This document shows positions 38,199 to 48,609 of a DNA stretch of 64,000 nucleotides, in pieces. The stretch is from Hexactinellida sp. DTS-2022. Taxonomy: Eukaryota > Porifera > Hexactinellida. The translations under genes and the position numbers were made by a program. The stretch covers positions 2,297,042 to 2,361,041 of the forward strand of contig JAPNXP010000010.1 of NCBI GenBank assembly GCA_028753945.1. The letters run 5' to 3'. The notes below the pieces were generated by a model. The model was not told the origin of the DNA, searched no databases, and saw only the letters and a program-made list of their open reading frames with translations. Position 1 is the stretch's first letter. Each line of letters begins with the position of its first letter.

Positions 38199-38640
38199 CA
38201 AGGTTGAAACCGCTCGAACCGAATATCAGTATTCATGAATAGTTGCCCTCCAGAATACTGATACTGATATTCTGTTGCTTCAACCGAATACGAATACAGA
38301 TAATATTTGGTTACGTCAACAAAATACGAATACTAATGATATTCGGTTGGTAGAACGAATACGAATGCAGTTAATATTTGGTTGCCCTAACCGAATACGA
38401 ATGCACGTACTTATAATATTCGGCTGGAAAAACTAATATGAAAACAGATCATACTCAGTCAGGAGACCGGATACCGAATAATGATATTCTGTCGGGCAAC
38501 AGAATACCGAATATTGATATTCGTTTGGGCAACCGAATACTGAATAATGATATTCGGTCGGGAAGCCAAATACCGAATAATGATATCAATTTGGCAACCG
38601 AATATCAACTATTCGCGAATATTATTCGGTTGCAACCTTG
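38199..38640. repeat. hAT-type MITE made of CCGAATA tandem repeats
   Basis: CAAGGTTGAAACCG ... CGGTTGCAACCTTG, flanked by perfect ATTTTAAC (38191-38198 and 38641-38648). Copy A has the empty site with one ATTTTAAC near 17580. The interior is a tandem array of units resembling AACCGAATACCGAATAATGA. Confidence 0.9.
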
Positions 38641-39290
38641 ATTTTAACCCATATTCCTATTTATAATGAACCACATTTTTTTGTTACAACTACCCCACTA
38701 AATACTAAGTTAAATTTTACTGATTATTAGCCTCTCTTTTTATTTATTTTGTAATTTTCTTGTCCACTTACTGTTCCTATTCACTTCTAACTATTAGATT
38801 CGTTTACATTATGCCCAGCAGTTGCTCAGCCCCCGGATGCAGAAGTAACTACAGTCCAGATGATAGAGTTCCTATATTCAGGATGCCTGAACATCCACCT
38901 GAATTCAGACAAGCTTGGATACGGGCTCTTCACCGAGAGGATATTGATGACTTGAAGGTAGTCAACGTATGCGTGAAGCATTTTCGAGAAGAAGATGTCG
39001 AAGTTTCTCACAAGGCGCCCAATGTAGACTGAACTTTCACTGAAATACCTCGTGCCAAGCCCAAGTTGAGAGACGGCGCAGTTCCCTGCTAGCTTCCTGG
39101 TTGTCCATCCTACTATTCTTTAACCACAACAACCAAACGGACTCGCTTGTCATACGACGCAAAAAGAAGAATTGATGAATCAGACACTACAGCTTGGCTT
39201 ACTATTTGAGAGTGAGGAGAAACATAAGTACATCATCAGAAATTTATAGGATCTAAAAGCTAAGTTAATCTTGATTGTATTACCTATAAT

Positions 39291-39627
39291 CAGTGGCGGC
39301 GCGAGGGGGGAGCGCGGGGGGGCAGCCGCCCCCCCTGGCTTTTGATCCGCCCCCCCCTGTGGGGGGGGCGGGAACTCGCTTGTCTGTTATAGGAGTACTT
39401 AATGTTAATGCGGAAATGTTAAATGCCCTGGACAGGGAGTTCATAGTTAGCAGTTTTGCTGAGATGCCCCACCGTATGCTATTATAGGACAGATTATTTA
39501 CTAAGTTTGTCATTAAAAATGTCGATTTTGTTATGAATGTGAATTTTGGAATGTTTACAACCTTTGGGTTTTCCCCTCCAGTGCATTTGTCCGCCCCCCC
39601 AATAGGGCTGTGCTGGCGCCGCTTCTG
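39291..39627. repeat. GC-rich hAT-type MITE, 337 bp
   Basis: CAGTGGCGGCGCGAG ... GCTGGCGCCGCTTCTG, flanked by CCTATAAT and CTGATAAT (6 of 8). Poly-G/poly-C runs lie near both ends (39305-39370 and 39590-39602). Confidence 0.75.
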
Positions 39628-39753
39628 CTGATAATTGGTTAGTATGGCATCCTGATAATCATAATACTAGGTTCATTCAACCCAACATGGTTGATAGGAC
39701 TGTTTCTGTCGATTTATATCTGGAAATAAATAATTTTTAAATCCATGCATTTA

Positions 39754-39901
39754 AATGCCCTAAATGCATGGAAAAAGACGCAAAAAACCCAATACGCAAT
39801 AAAACCCGTATTTAACAATATACAGTTCTATGAGGTGATAAAGAAATAAGGAGAAGCAAAGAGGCAAAAAAACCCGTGTAAAAAACCCCCGATTTCAACT
39901 G
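39754..39901. repeat. MITE-A copy 4, left-truncated
   Basis: The internal sequence matches copies 1-3, and the right end is CCCCGATTTCAACTG|TA. The left terminus is missing. Confidence 0.7.
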
Positions 39902-40594
39902 TAATGATATTCGAAAATTGAATCTCTACTGCATTAAATCTCCTTAAAATATTTCTCTGATTCTAGTTGTAACTCACATTCATACCATATTCCTCTTGCC
40001 AAAAAACATATAAATAATGTTATTGATGATTTAGCGCGTATCGACGGACCTACATTTGGAACACCATTTTGGACTCGACCGTATAATGTCGGGTTCGAAT
40101 TGCCATATTTCTTACCTTCAGATTCTTTAAACCGAGCGTCGTCTTAAACTTTCTAGTATATTAAACATGTTTGCAGACCAACAAGACGCTTTCCAATCGA
40201 TTAAGACATTTGTAAAGTCTTTTTCTACCCCCTCTGATGCATCTAGTGATGATGGAATAGCTGTAATGCCTTTTCTTGATGAAATTGGCGATCTATCATC
40301 CATTGAATGCTCTCAACAAATCCTTCAGTCGTTAGCTTTTATCGCAGGTTTTTCGGTCCATAAGTTCTTAAAAAGATCTCCGGAATGCCATGAGTGCACT
40401 GATTCTTAACTTATGATAAAGATGTTGAATCACATACTGAGTTTAAGCTTTTACAATTAACAGATCGGGGCGGACTTAGGTATCCGTATGAGCCTGTTCT
40501 TACTGCACTGCAGTTATAACTTTATGGAAGATAATGATTGCAATAGAAAACAATATTCAGCTGTTGACTTTGCTTGTAGACTGTCCTTCTAGAA

Positions 40595-40921
40595 CAGTGG
40601 TTCCCAACCTTTTCCAAAAAAGTCAGGATATTACCTCCCTAAGCTATATTTTTGCTAAAATTCCCCCCCCAGGATTACAATGTAGAATTTTGGTATGGAA
40701 ATAACTGAAAAACTAAGTGAAATATAAATAATACTGTCAATGAGAACTGTCAATATAATCAATGCAAGGTATTTTTAATTACTTAGTGATTAAATCATTC
40801 AGTGAGACAAAGTAATCCAGAAATTTCATTAATATATATAAGTATACCTATGCGGAATTCCTCCCCGAGGATGGCCAAATTCCTCCCCAGGGAGGAATTC
40901 CCCCCAGGTTGGGAACCACTG
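40595..40921. repeat. hAT-type MITE, 327 bp, perfect TSD and empty site
   Basis: CAGTGGTTCCCAACCTTTT ... CAGGTTGGGAACCACTG between perfect TTCTAGAA repeats (40587-40594 and 40922-40929). Copy A carries the uninterrupted ATCTAGAAGGTT near 19700. Confidence 0.95.
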
Positions 40922-41114
40922 TTCTAGAAGGTTATTAGTAGAACTCACCTTGATATACATGGAAAATGATGATGATATTGTTATCTGGAAATCAAATTGT
41001 ATTATTCGCGATGTGTACAGTTGGAGTATTTTGAGCAAGTTATTCTTTACGCTGCTAATTGTTTTCTTGCCAATAAAATTAAAAACTACAACTCTTCTGT
41101 GCTTCAAATAGGTA

Positions 41115-41622
41115 CAGTGGAACCCCGAGTATCGGGGAACCTCCGTCCAAGCGCTCATCGCCCCGGTACGGGGGAGTGCCCCGATATGCGGGATTCTAAG
41201 AATACTCCAATATGTTTGGTTAAAACAATTAAGTTAGCACCTACACAACAAATAATACACATAGTCAAAACCTAGAGTTAAGGCTGATATTTAAGCAGTA
41301 CTACACATTACAATTTCACATTAAACTTACCTACACTAGGATTCACAAATCTATTATAATCACGGAATTTTCTTTTTTGAAAAACTCCCTCGATTACCTC
41401 AGCAAGAGTCTCTAGCGTGAGTGGGTGACGCTTAGCGGCCATTACAAAGAATACTAAACTGCTCAAAAGTAAATAATGTTATTCAAGAGAAAATAATCTT
41501 CGGTGGAGTGCCCCGATAAGTGAATGGCGCCCCGATACGCGGGGTTATTTTTAAAGAGAAAAAAGCAAATTACCAACCTACTGCCCCTATACGCGCATGC
41601 CCCCATATGCGGGGTTCCACTG
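41115..41622. repeat. pogo/Tigger-type MITE, 508 bp
   Basis: TA|CAGTGGAACCCCGAGTATCG ... ATATGCGGGGTTCCACTG|TA. Copy A has the empty TA site (GGTATCGATAAACG near 19876). CAGTGGAACCCCG termini with a TA duplication are typical of pogo/Tigger relatives. Non-coding. Confidence 0.92.
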
Positions 41623-41946
41623 TATCGATAAACGTAAATTGAAAAAATTCTCATTAATTACACTAGTGTACAATTTAAAAAATTTCTTTGTTGCATGAAC
41701 TTTGAAATTGGTTTTGGGGTATTTTTGGGATGCTGATACAAAACCCGATGTCAGATTTGATCTATCACATCCGGTTTTTGTGCTACATGTATGCTCCATT
41801 TTCATGGATAACACAAAAATTTACCTTAATTCTGGAAAAAATAGTTTTGGGTTAATCAACATAAGGTTGGTTATTCGCAGTAAACAACTTCTTTAGAGCC
41901 TTAATTATACATTCTGATACCTTCTACTTTAAACAGTAAGCAAGCA

Positions 41947-43851
41947 ATGTGTACACCTTTAAAGAGAAGAAAGTGTTGTAATGACCCAGATATATTCTGC
42001 TATATTTGCGGATGCTTCACTTTAGCACCTCAAAGTCGCAGCATCACTAGCTTTATCAAGAGAGTGTACCTTGCCTACTTTAATGTACCGCTTGGAGACC
42101 AGGACAAAAGCTAGGCGCCTCATAAAGTGTGCAAGACTTGTGTCGAAACTCTGAGATCATGGTCTATGGGAAAGAATGTTAGGCTCAACTTTGGCGTACC
42201 AATGGTTTGGCGAGAACAAAAAAAACATCTAGATGACTGCTACTTCTGCCTTGTAAATGTCAAAGGGTTCAATAAGAAAAACAAGAAATACTTGAAATAC
42301 CCTAGTATACCCTCTGCTATACGACCAGTTCCTCATTGTCACGAGATACCTGTACCTGTTTTCACCGATGTCTTAGATATTGATGATGAAATATTCGCTT
42401 CATCTACATCTTCACCAACTGATGATGATCAAGAAGCAGGTGCAGAATACCAGCCATTGGATTTGCTATTTGATCAACCTTCTTTCTATAGTCAGCCTGA
42501 ATTGAATGATCTAGTGCGAGAATTGAATTTGCCAAAACAATTAGCTGAATTATTGGCTTCCAGGCTGCAAGAGAAAAACCTTCTTAAACCAGGGACAAGT
42601 GTCTCATTTTATCGAAACAGGGAGGCAGAACTGTGGAAGTACTTCCACTCGGATGATCAACTTGTATGCTGCAATGATATTGAAGGGCTTCTTCTCGCTA
42701 TGGGATTGCATGCGTATCATTCAAACGAGTGGAGACTCTTTATTGACAGGTCGAAAAGGAGTTTGAAATGTGTTTTACTTCACAACGGGAACATCTATGG
42801 ATCCATCCCAATAGGACACTCAGTGACCCTCAAGGAAGAGTATGCAAACATCAAGGTTGTACTGGAGAAGTTGAAGTACCTTGATCATGAATGGTTGATA
42901 TGTGTCGATTTGAAAATGGTAAACTTCCTTTTGGGTCATCCAAGGAGGTTACACCAAATATCCCTGTTTCCTTTGCTACTGGGACAGTAGGGCTAAAGAG
43001 GAGCACTGGGTGAGAAAGGAATGGCCATCAAGGGATAGTTTGATACCTGGTGACAAGAACATCATTAATGACCAGAGTATTTTATAAGGATTTTAAAAAA
43101 AAATTAATGTTTTCGTGGAATAAAAAAATGGATTTTCGGTAGAAATGGAATCTTGAAATGGATATCAGACGATAAAAACTCACTATTCAAGGGAGTAAAA
43201 AAATGAAAATAGGAATAAAAAAATGGGCTTATAATATACCCTGTTAATGACCCACTAGTTGATCGGAAAAATATAGTCTTACCACCATTGCACATCAAAC
43301 TCGGGCTTATGAAGCAATTTGTTAAAGCTCTAAAACATAACTCAGAATGCTTTGGCTATATATGTTCAACTTTTCCGAGTCTTAGCGACGAGTAGAAAAA
43401 AGCAGGGATATTCGACGGACCGCAGATCAGAACATTGCTAAGGGACCCACTGTTTGCTACGACGATGACCGTTGTTGAGTCTCGAGCGTGGAATGCATTC
43501 GCTAGTGTGGTTCAGAACTTCCTTGGGAACAAGAAAGATGACAACTACCGAAATATTGTGGGGGAGCTGCTTCTTAGTCTGCAAGCACTAGGGTGTAAAA
43601 TGAGCATCAAGGTTCACTATTTGCATAGTCACCTGAACGTGTTCCCAGAGAACCTTGGCGATGTAAGCGAGGAGCAGGGTGAACGTTTCCACCAAGATAT
43701 TAAAGTGATGGAAGAACGTTATCAAGGTCATTGGGATACAAATATGATGGCAGACTACTGCTGGAACTTGATGAGGGATGTTCCAGGCGCAGTGCATAAG
43801 AAATTGTCCGCAAAGAGGAATTTAAAATGGTGTACAAGATTTCACTTATAA
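41947..43851 (+). pseudogene. Orphan cysteine-rich protein, candidate CMC-like transposase, broken
   Basis: I recognise this as a family common in invertebrate genomes and usually annotated as uncharacterised. It begins at ATG 41947 with a zinc-finger-like cluster (KCCNDPDIFCYICGCF, HKVCKTC) and GVPMVWREQKKHLDDCYFC. It continues through LICVDLKMV, CFLCYWDSRA (read after a shift), LPPLHIKLGLMKQF and LHSHL ... VSEEQGERFHQDIK, ending near 43851. D-x, C-x2-C, H-x and SEExxE elements are spaced as might be expected of a DDE nuclease. Defects: TAG for Trp at 42112, a one-base gain near 42939, a MITE at 43073-43243 and TAG at 43393. The catalytic assignment is inference. Confidence 0.7.
43073..43243. 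repeat. hAT-type MITE inside the orphan gene, 171 bp
   Basis: CAGAGTATTTTATAAG ... CTTATAATATACCCTG between perfect TTAATGAC repeats (43065-43072 and 43244-43251). Removing it rejoins the coding sequence KNIIND-PLVDRK in frame. Confidence 0.92.
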
Positions 43852-45404
43852 CTTAGTAACTTTGGATAATTATGCCTTCAAGTGGCTCTACCTATTTATT
43901 ATAATTTTGATATATGTTAGTGGTAAATTACGAAATAAATTAAACTTAGATTAATTAGTTGGAAATTATGATACATTAAAAATATGAGAAACTTTTTGTA
44001 AAATGTGTGCAACCATGGATTTTCGATAATAATTTTATTCAAAATCTCAAATACATGATGTGATAGGAAGAAACAAACGCCAGATTTGGATTCAGCGCCC
44101 AAAAGTTAGCTAAAATCCATATAAAAACCAGATGCAGGAAAATTCGTGTTGACCAGTGTTATTGTTTACCATTACCATAGATGACTCAATATAAGGATTA
44201 ACCATTGACCCTGATAACCCAACCAGGGATAAGTTCGTAGGCCATTTTATTCTCAAACCACAAGAAAGTTATGTAATTTATATTTAATATCTACCCATTA
44301 GTAATAATAACTCTAGTAGCTTGAATTACTAATACTTGGAAATGTTTATATTGGATTTAATTTACGTAGTAGAAGTGAAATTGCTAGATATTTATTTGTT
44401 TTTATTGAATTAGTGTTACTGATTTATATCTTATCTTCAATCATCTGTAATTAGCCTACTAAATTGGAGCTCTGCCTACTTCTATGCCTAACAAATGTTC
44501 AGCTCCTGCCAGTAAAGGGAACTACAGTTCGACTGATGTGCACGTAACCGTGTTCACTCTCCCCAATGAACCGCCTGAACTGAGACAGAAATGGATTAGT
44601 GCGCTATATCTAGAAGATATTCACCCAAACAAATTTGTATGTGAGAAGCATTTTCGTGATGAAGACATCTGTCGTTCTTATTCTTTACCTTCTGGGCCTA
44701 GTGGATCCATTCAACAAATTCCTCGAAAGGCACCAGTGCTTCTTAAAGGCGCCATTCCTTGTATCTTACCTGGATGTCCTAAGTATCTTTCAATACCATT
44801 ATCGTCTACGTCGAGTAAACGTTTGAAAATGGACTCGAAAGAAGCTCAGTTTTTTGTTCAGGCAATTCAAGAGAGCCAGCAAACTGCTGAAGTTGCTCAG
44901 GAGAGGTTTAGTATAGATACTTTAGACGTATTAAAGGAAAAGCTTAATCTCATTTCTCTCGATAACTGGTTACTTTGGTCTACCTGTGATAATTTTGTTC
45001 ATTTCATACTTCCACATATAGAAAATTCTAAGATCACAATCCAAGCCAGCCTAACAATTAATTCTCATTTGGGAACCAAAGCTTTTTGCCATAACCAACC
45101 TACCCCCCTATCCATCAAATGCTTGACAGACGTACGCCAAATTGAAGTCCTTCTCAGTGAATGTTACTCATACCTAAATGATCATCATCACACAGATATA
45201 GTGCAACATCACATTGATTCAGCGAAAAAGCACATTATCAAGGCAATGGATAATATTGAGAAATTTAGTCTTGATGACACAGAATCAGAGTTAAAAGAGA
45301 AAGTTAGCATTTCTACTTATCTCCCTCGACTCCAATTTATTTTATGTCAGATCGAGAATGCCACAGTCGCAAAGAATAGGCGAAGATACAATATCCTAAC
45401 GCAG

Positions 45405-45805
45405 GTATGCCAATTAATTAGTTTTTTTAACGATTTAATTGAGCACAAATATATTATAAACACGTGTTTACCGCAATCTTTGAACATTATATAATTGTAT
45501 ATTCACTACTTCCTTATGACATTGTTATTGATTTTTTTACATCTACACTCAACTCCTATTATAACCAAGCCTGATATTCTGAAATACCTGGTTATATCGA
45601 AGTTGTCTCGAAGAGCCGAAAACTATTTTTGAATAAGATGCTCTCAACCAATTTGGATATACACGTAAATATTGAAATGCTTTTGTATATAATAAAATAA
45701 TTGGGTTGTGGGGGGGGGGGGGTCCTTGAGCTTCAGCATAGAGGAGTTGACTGTGGTAGTGATCATCTAGTTCTGAATTTACTTTATAGTTCTATTTTAT
45801 TTTAG
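45405..45805 (+). other. Intron in the copy E transposase gene, containing a MITE
   Basis: GTATGC donor and TATTTTATTTTAG acceptor. Copy B reads straight through the equivalent position (NVLTQ-ILAIKTH), so copy B lacks the intron. A MITE occupies 45546-45753. Confidence 0.75.
45546..45753. repeat. MITE with ACTCAACTCC/GGAGTTGACTG ends
   Basis: TA|CACTCAACTCCTATTATAAC ... TAGAGGAGTTGACTG. Contains a poly-G run at about 45709-45722. The terminal TA on the right has drifted. Confidence 0.65.
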
Positions 45806-45881
45806 ATATTATCGCTCAAGGCTCATATTTATTCTCGCGCATGCTATAATTATTTACAGTCTCTTGACTGTCTATCTCTTC

Positions 45882-48609
45882 CAGTGGCAGACACTAGGGG
45901 GGGGGGCAAAGGGGGGCGGTCGCCCCCCCAATATTTTTCGAAAGAATAAAGTTTAAAGAAATTTGAGTCAAAAAGTGGAAACACAAGGAATCTTTACTTT
46001 AAAAGTGGAAGGAGTGCGTACAAATTGTACTAGAAACAACAACACCAAAATAGCATAATTTTATAGCGATATTGAGAAAAGACACTACTAATCCTCGAGT
46101 GTTCAAAAGCCTTAATAAAGAAAAAAAGCTAAAGTGTTCAAAAGACTTAAGTGTGTAAATAATATATTTATAAAGTGTATTTAGTTAAATGGTGCAACTC
46201 GGACTTTTTGATTCTCCCAACGATCAAGCACTTTGTCCAAATTTAGTCTTTTTAAAATGTCTTTGTTCATCGAAAGCAGTATAAAGTCACCGGCCAACGA
46301 AAAATCTAAGCTGTTTCGAGCTCAGCTTAATATGCGATTCATCGCACTAAAACTCTTTTCCACCGTTGCGGTACCTACAGTTAAGGTCTTCGAGATGGCG
46401 AGAACTTTGAAAAGGTTGGGGTACAACTCAGAATGAATGTACTTTCCAGCTGCAATCAAAATCTTCGCTCGTTCATACTCTGTCTTTAGTAATGCCGAGT
46501 CAATTTTCAGACAATCTCCGAATTTGCCAACAAGGGTGGATATGGTGTTATAATCCAGGTATGTCGCTTCTGACGCATCTAGAGCTTCCAGTGCTGCCAG
46601 TATGCTGGTATTCTCCCTTGAGAAACGTCGTTCCAATTCCTCAAGATTCATGGGAACAGAAGCTGCCTTAAGACTTTCACAAAACTCGCGTGGGCATGTA
46701 GATCTTGTCACATCGCCTCGAAACATACTACAGAGGATCCTCATAGTCCAATGCAATGTTTACAGTTGAACAAAGCTCTTCGGGATGTTCAATGATGTCG
46801 TTGGTTTTAAGCTCAAGAAGAAGCCTTTTACAGCCAACATTTCGTTTGCAACGTTCACCCATTTGATGTAATACTCTTGCATATTCTTACTCCATTCATT
46901 ATGGCTAATACCTTGTGGAGAAAGCAAAGCGATATAACAAATTTTCCCCAGAGAATGTTGTGATAGAGACCCGCAGCCAAATCAGCCTGGTTTGAATTCG
47001 AAGTACCTACCAATCTTCTGTAGACTTACAAGAATTGCCTGAAGTCTTTTCACCATAGTATTAACTCCCTCAAACTTACAAGCCCATCGGACTTCTGTAA
47101 GAGAGGAGGCTGCCATTATAGGCTGTTTGGGATAACACTCCTTTTGAACATTTTCAAATATTTCCCTGTGACTGGCGACGTTGAAAATGTCATGAAAGGA
47201 CTTATAGACATTTATAACATTATTTGCTTCAGAAACTGTTCGAAAATAAGCAGCTACAACCAAATTCAAACGGTGCGCTGCATAATGGATGTACAACAAC
47301 CAAGGGTAACGTCTTCTTTGTTTAGCACCTACACCTTTGTAAATCCGCTCATAACAGATGCGCCGTCTGCTCCAAGTGCCAATAGCGTGGCGGAAGAACA
47401 CAGTTTTTCAGTGGTTGGCAATACTCCTTCCACAATAGTCTGGGCATTAGTTTCTTTTAGCCTGGTGAGATCATAAAATCGCTCTTCGATTTGTCCTTCT
47501 TTTACAAATCTTAAACAGGTGGACAGTTCTTCATGCCCCGCATTCTCTTTGCATTCATCAATGAGCATTGAATACACTCCGCGCTGTTTAATAGTTTCTC
47601 AATTTGATGACGAACCTCGTAAGCTAACGCTTTTATCAAATCGATTGAGGATCGCTTTGACGTGTAATCGACGCATTATATTGTTGTAACCTCCTACCGT
47701 GATGTTGTTTAAATGTTGGGTTAGTGCATAGCATAGTCTTGATAAATTCTTTCCACTTTCCAGCATTAATAGATTGATTAGTTTCATCGTGTCCTCTATG
47801 CTATCTCCTCAGAACAAAAGTACCGATGATACTCCAACAATGTTTTCATGTATTCTCGATTATTTTCCACTACAGAAGGCCTCTCAGGGTCTAACATATT
47901 TCTAATGCCGGCTGCTGGATTCTTTTTCTGGGTGCTGTAACTTTCCCAGCGAGTCATGGAAAGTAGGTGATCAGAGCTTGCGTCATGGGACTTAAAACCG
48001 CGATTGGTTTACATCGCCTTTGACCAGGTAGAAAAGCCAACTTTATTAATTGCTGTATCACTTTTTGATGTTGATGTGCTAAAGTTTCTACAAGCAAAAC
48101 AAAACGCCTTGTCTTTTGCAATGCTTTATTCAAGCCATGGGAAGCTAGTATACCAGATTGCTCGAAAAGAACGATTCTTTTGGTCTCTCGGATGGGACAG
48201 TAAATTTGGCTGCGTTGGTCCGTCAATCAAAGTTGCAAGGCCACTCACATCCACGTCTTGATCAACTGAAATTGTAGGGGTCAATGAAGTAACTGTCGCA
48301 GAATGCGCAGATATAGATGGGATTAGGGTTTCAGTACTGGCTAGAGAGCAATCCTGATTATTTTCTTTGGCGTTTGTTTCCACCCTTTTAGCAAAATATG
48401 CCGTTATTGGTAAAAGGTTTGCGTTATTCGCCGTCCTTTTCATTATGATATACGATACGTCTAATATAAAATACAAAATATACATGTAAACACAAAATCA
48501 GTCGCTGGCAATAAGAAGATTGATTGGGGGCACTGACTAAGAATACTGAAAGTGTGATGAGTCCCAACTAATTTCGCCCCCCCAATATTTCGTCAAGTGT
48601 CCGTCACTG
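45882..48609 (-). mobile_element. Complete hAT element (ZMYM1-like), perfect 8-bp TSD
   Basis: A 2,728-bp element: CAGTGGCAGACACT and the inverse of CAGTGACGGACACT, with CCCCCCCAATATTT just inside each end. ATCTCTTC repeats perfectly at 45874-45881 and 48610-48617. It splits the copy E transposase gene between CLSL and PHFN codons; one duplication copy restores the reading frame. Confidence 0.97.
46185..48440 (-). pseudogene. hAT transposase, ZMYM1/TTF-type, degenerate
   Basis: Starts at 48440 (MKRTANNANLLPITAYFAKR), then a TTF-type zinc-finger region read after a shift (FCFACRNF, VGFSTWSKA). The middle part around 47800-47420 is shifted. 47401-46982 reads GVGAKQRRRYPWLLYIHYAAHRLNLV, typical of the hAT core, and EVRWACKFEGVNTM. 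The C-terminus (46756-46322) has the dimerisation signature LFKVLAISKTLTVGTATVEKSFSAMNRILS, then TGA near 46328 and an open tail to TAA at 46185. At least five defects. It matches proteins usually annotated as zinc finger MYM-type protein 1-like. Confidence 0.85.

Larger units (their letters stand above)
38811..41660 (+). pseudogene. P-type transposase with THAP domain (copy D), deleted and interrupted
   Basis: ATG at 38811 opens a complete-looking THAP start: MPSSCSAPGCRSNYSPDDRV (C-x4-C), FRMPEHPPEFRQAWIRAL, then CVKHF. Coding relics continue to about 39210. The central catalytic region with the first two Asp is deleted. Around 40057 the D-x2-E region survives with one base lost, followed by 40167-40409 (FADQQDAFQSIKTFVKSF ... 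FSVHKFLKRS) and a C-terminal part interrupted by two MITEs. It ends like copy A (VSIDKRKLKKFS-like). Non-functional. Confidence 0.85.
41661..44158 (+). mobile_element. CACTA-like element carrying an orphan cysteine-rich gene
   Basis: A 2,498-bp insertion into copy D. Its ends are CACTAGTGTACA and the inverse of CACTGGTCAACA (9 of 12 equal), and it is flanked by TTA on both sides (41658-41660 and 44159-44161). Copy A reads AATTATTGTTTATC at the equivalent point (19913 onward), with a single TTA, so both boundaries and the 3-bp duplication are fixed by an empty site. CACTR ends with a 3-bp duplication resemble EnSpm/CACTA (CMC) elements; a Harbinger-type TWA duplication is an alternative, but the termini do not fit it. 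Confidence 0.8.

Noticed and set aside
38438-38641. Repetitive peptide gene (NDIRSGNRIPN-like repeats)
   Set aside because: It is the tandem array of the CCGAATA MITE; a TSD and empty site show it is a mobile repeat.
41661-44158. Harbinger-type element because of the TTA duplication
   Set aside because: TWA duplications fit PIF/Harbinger, but the CACTRGT ends and the cargo protein do not resemble Harbinger transposase or its Myb-like partner.
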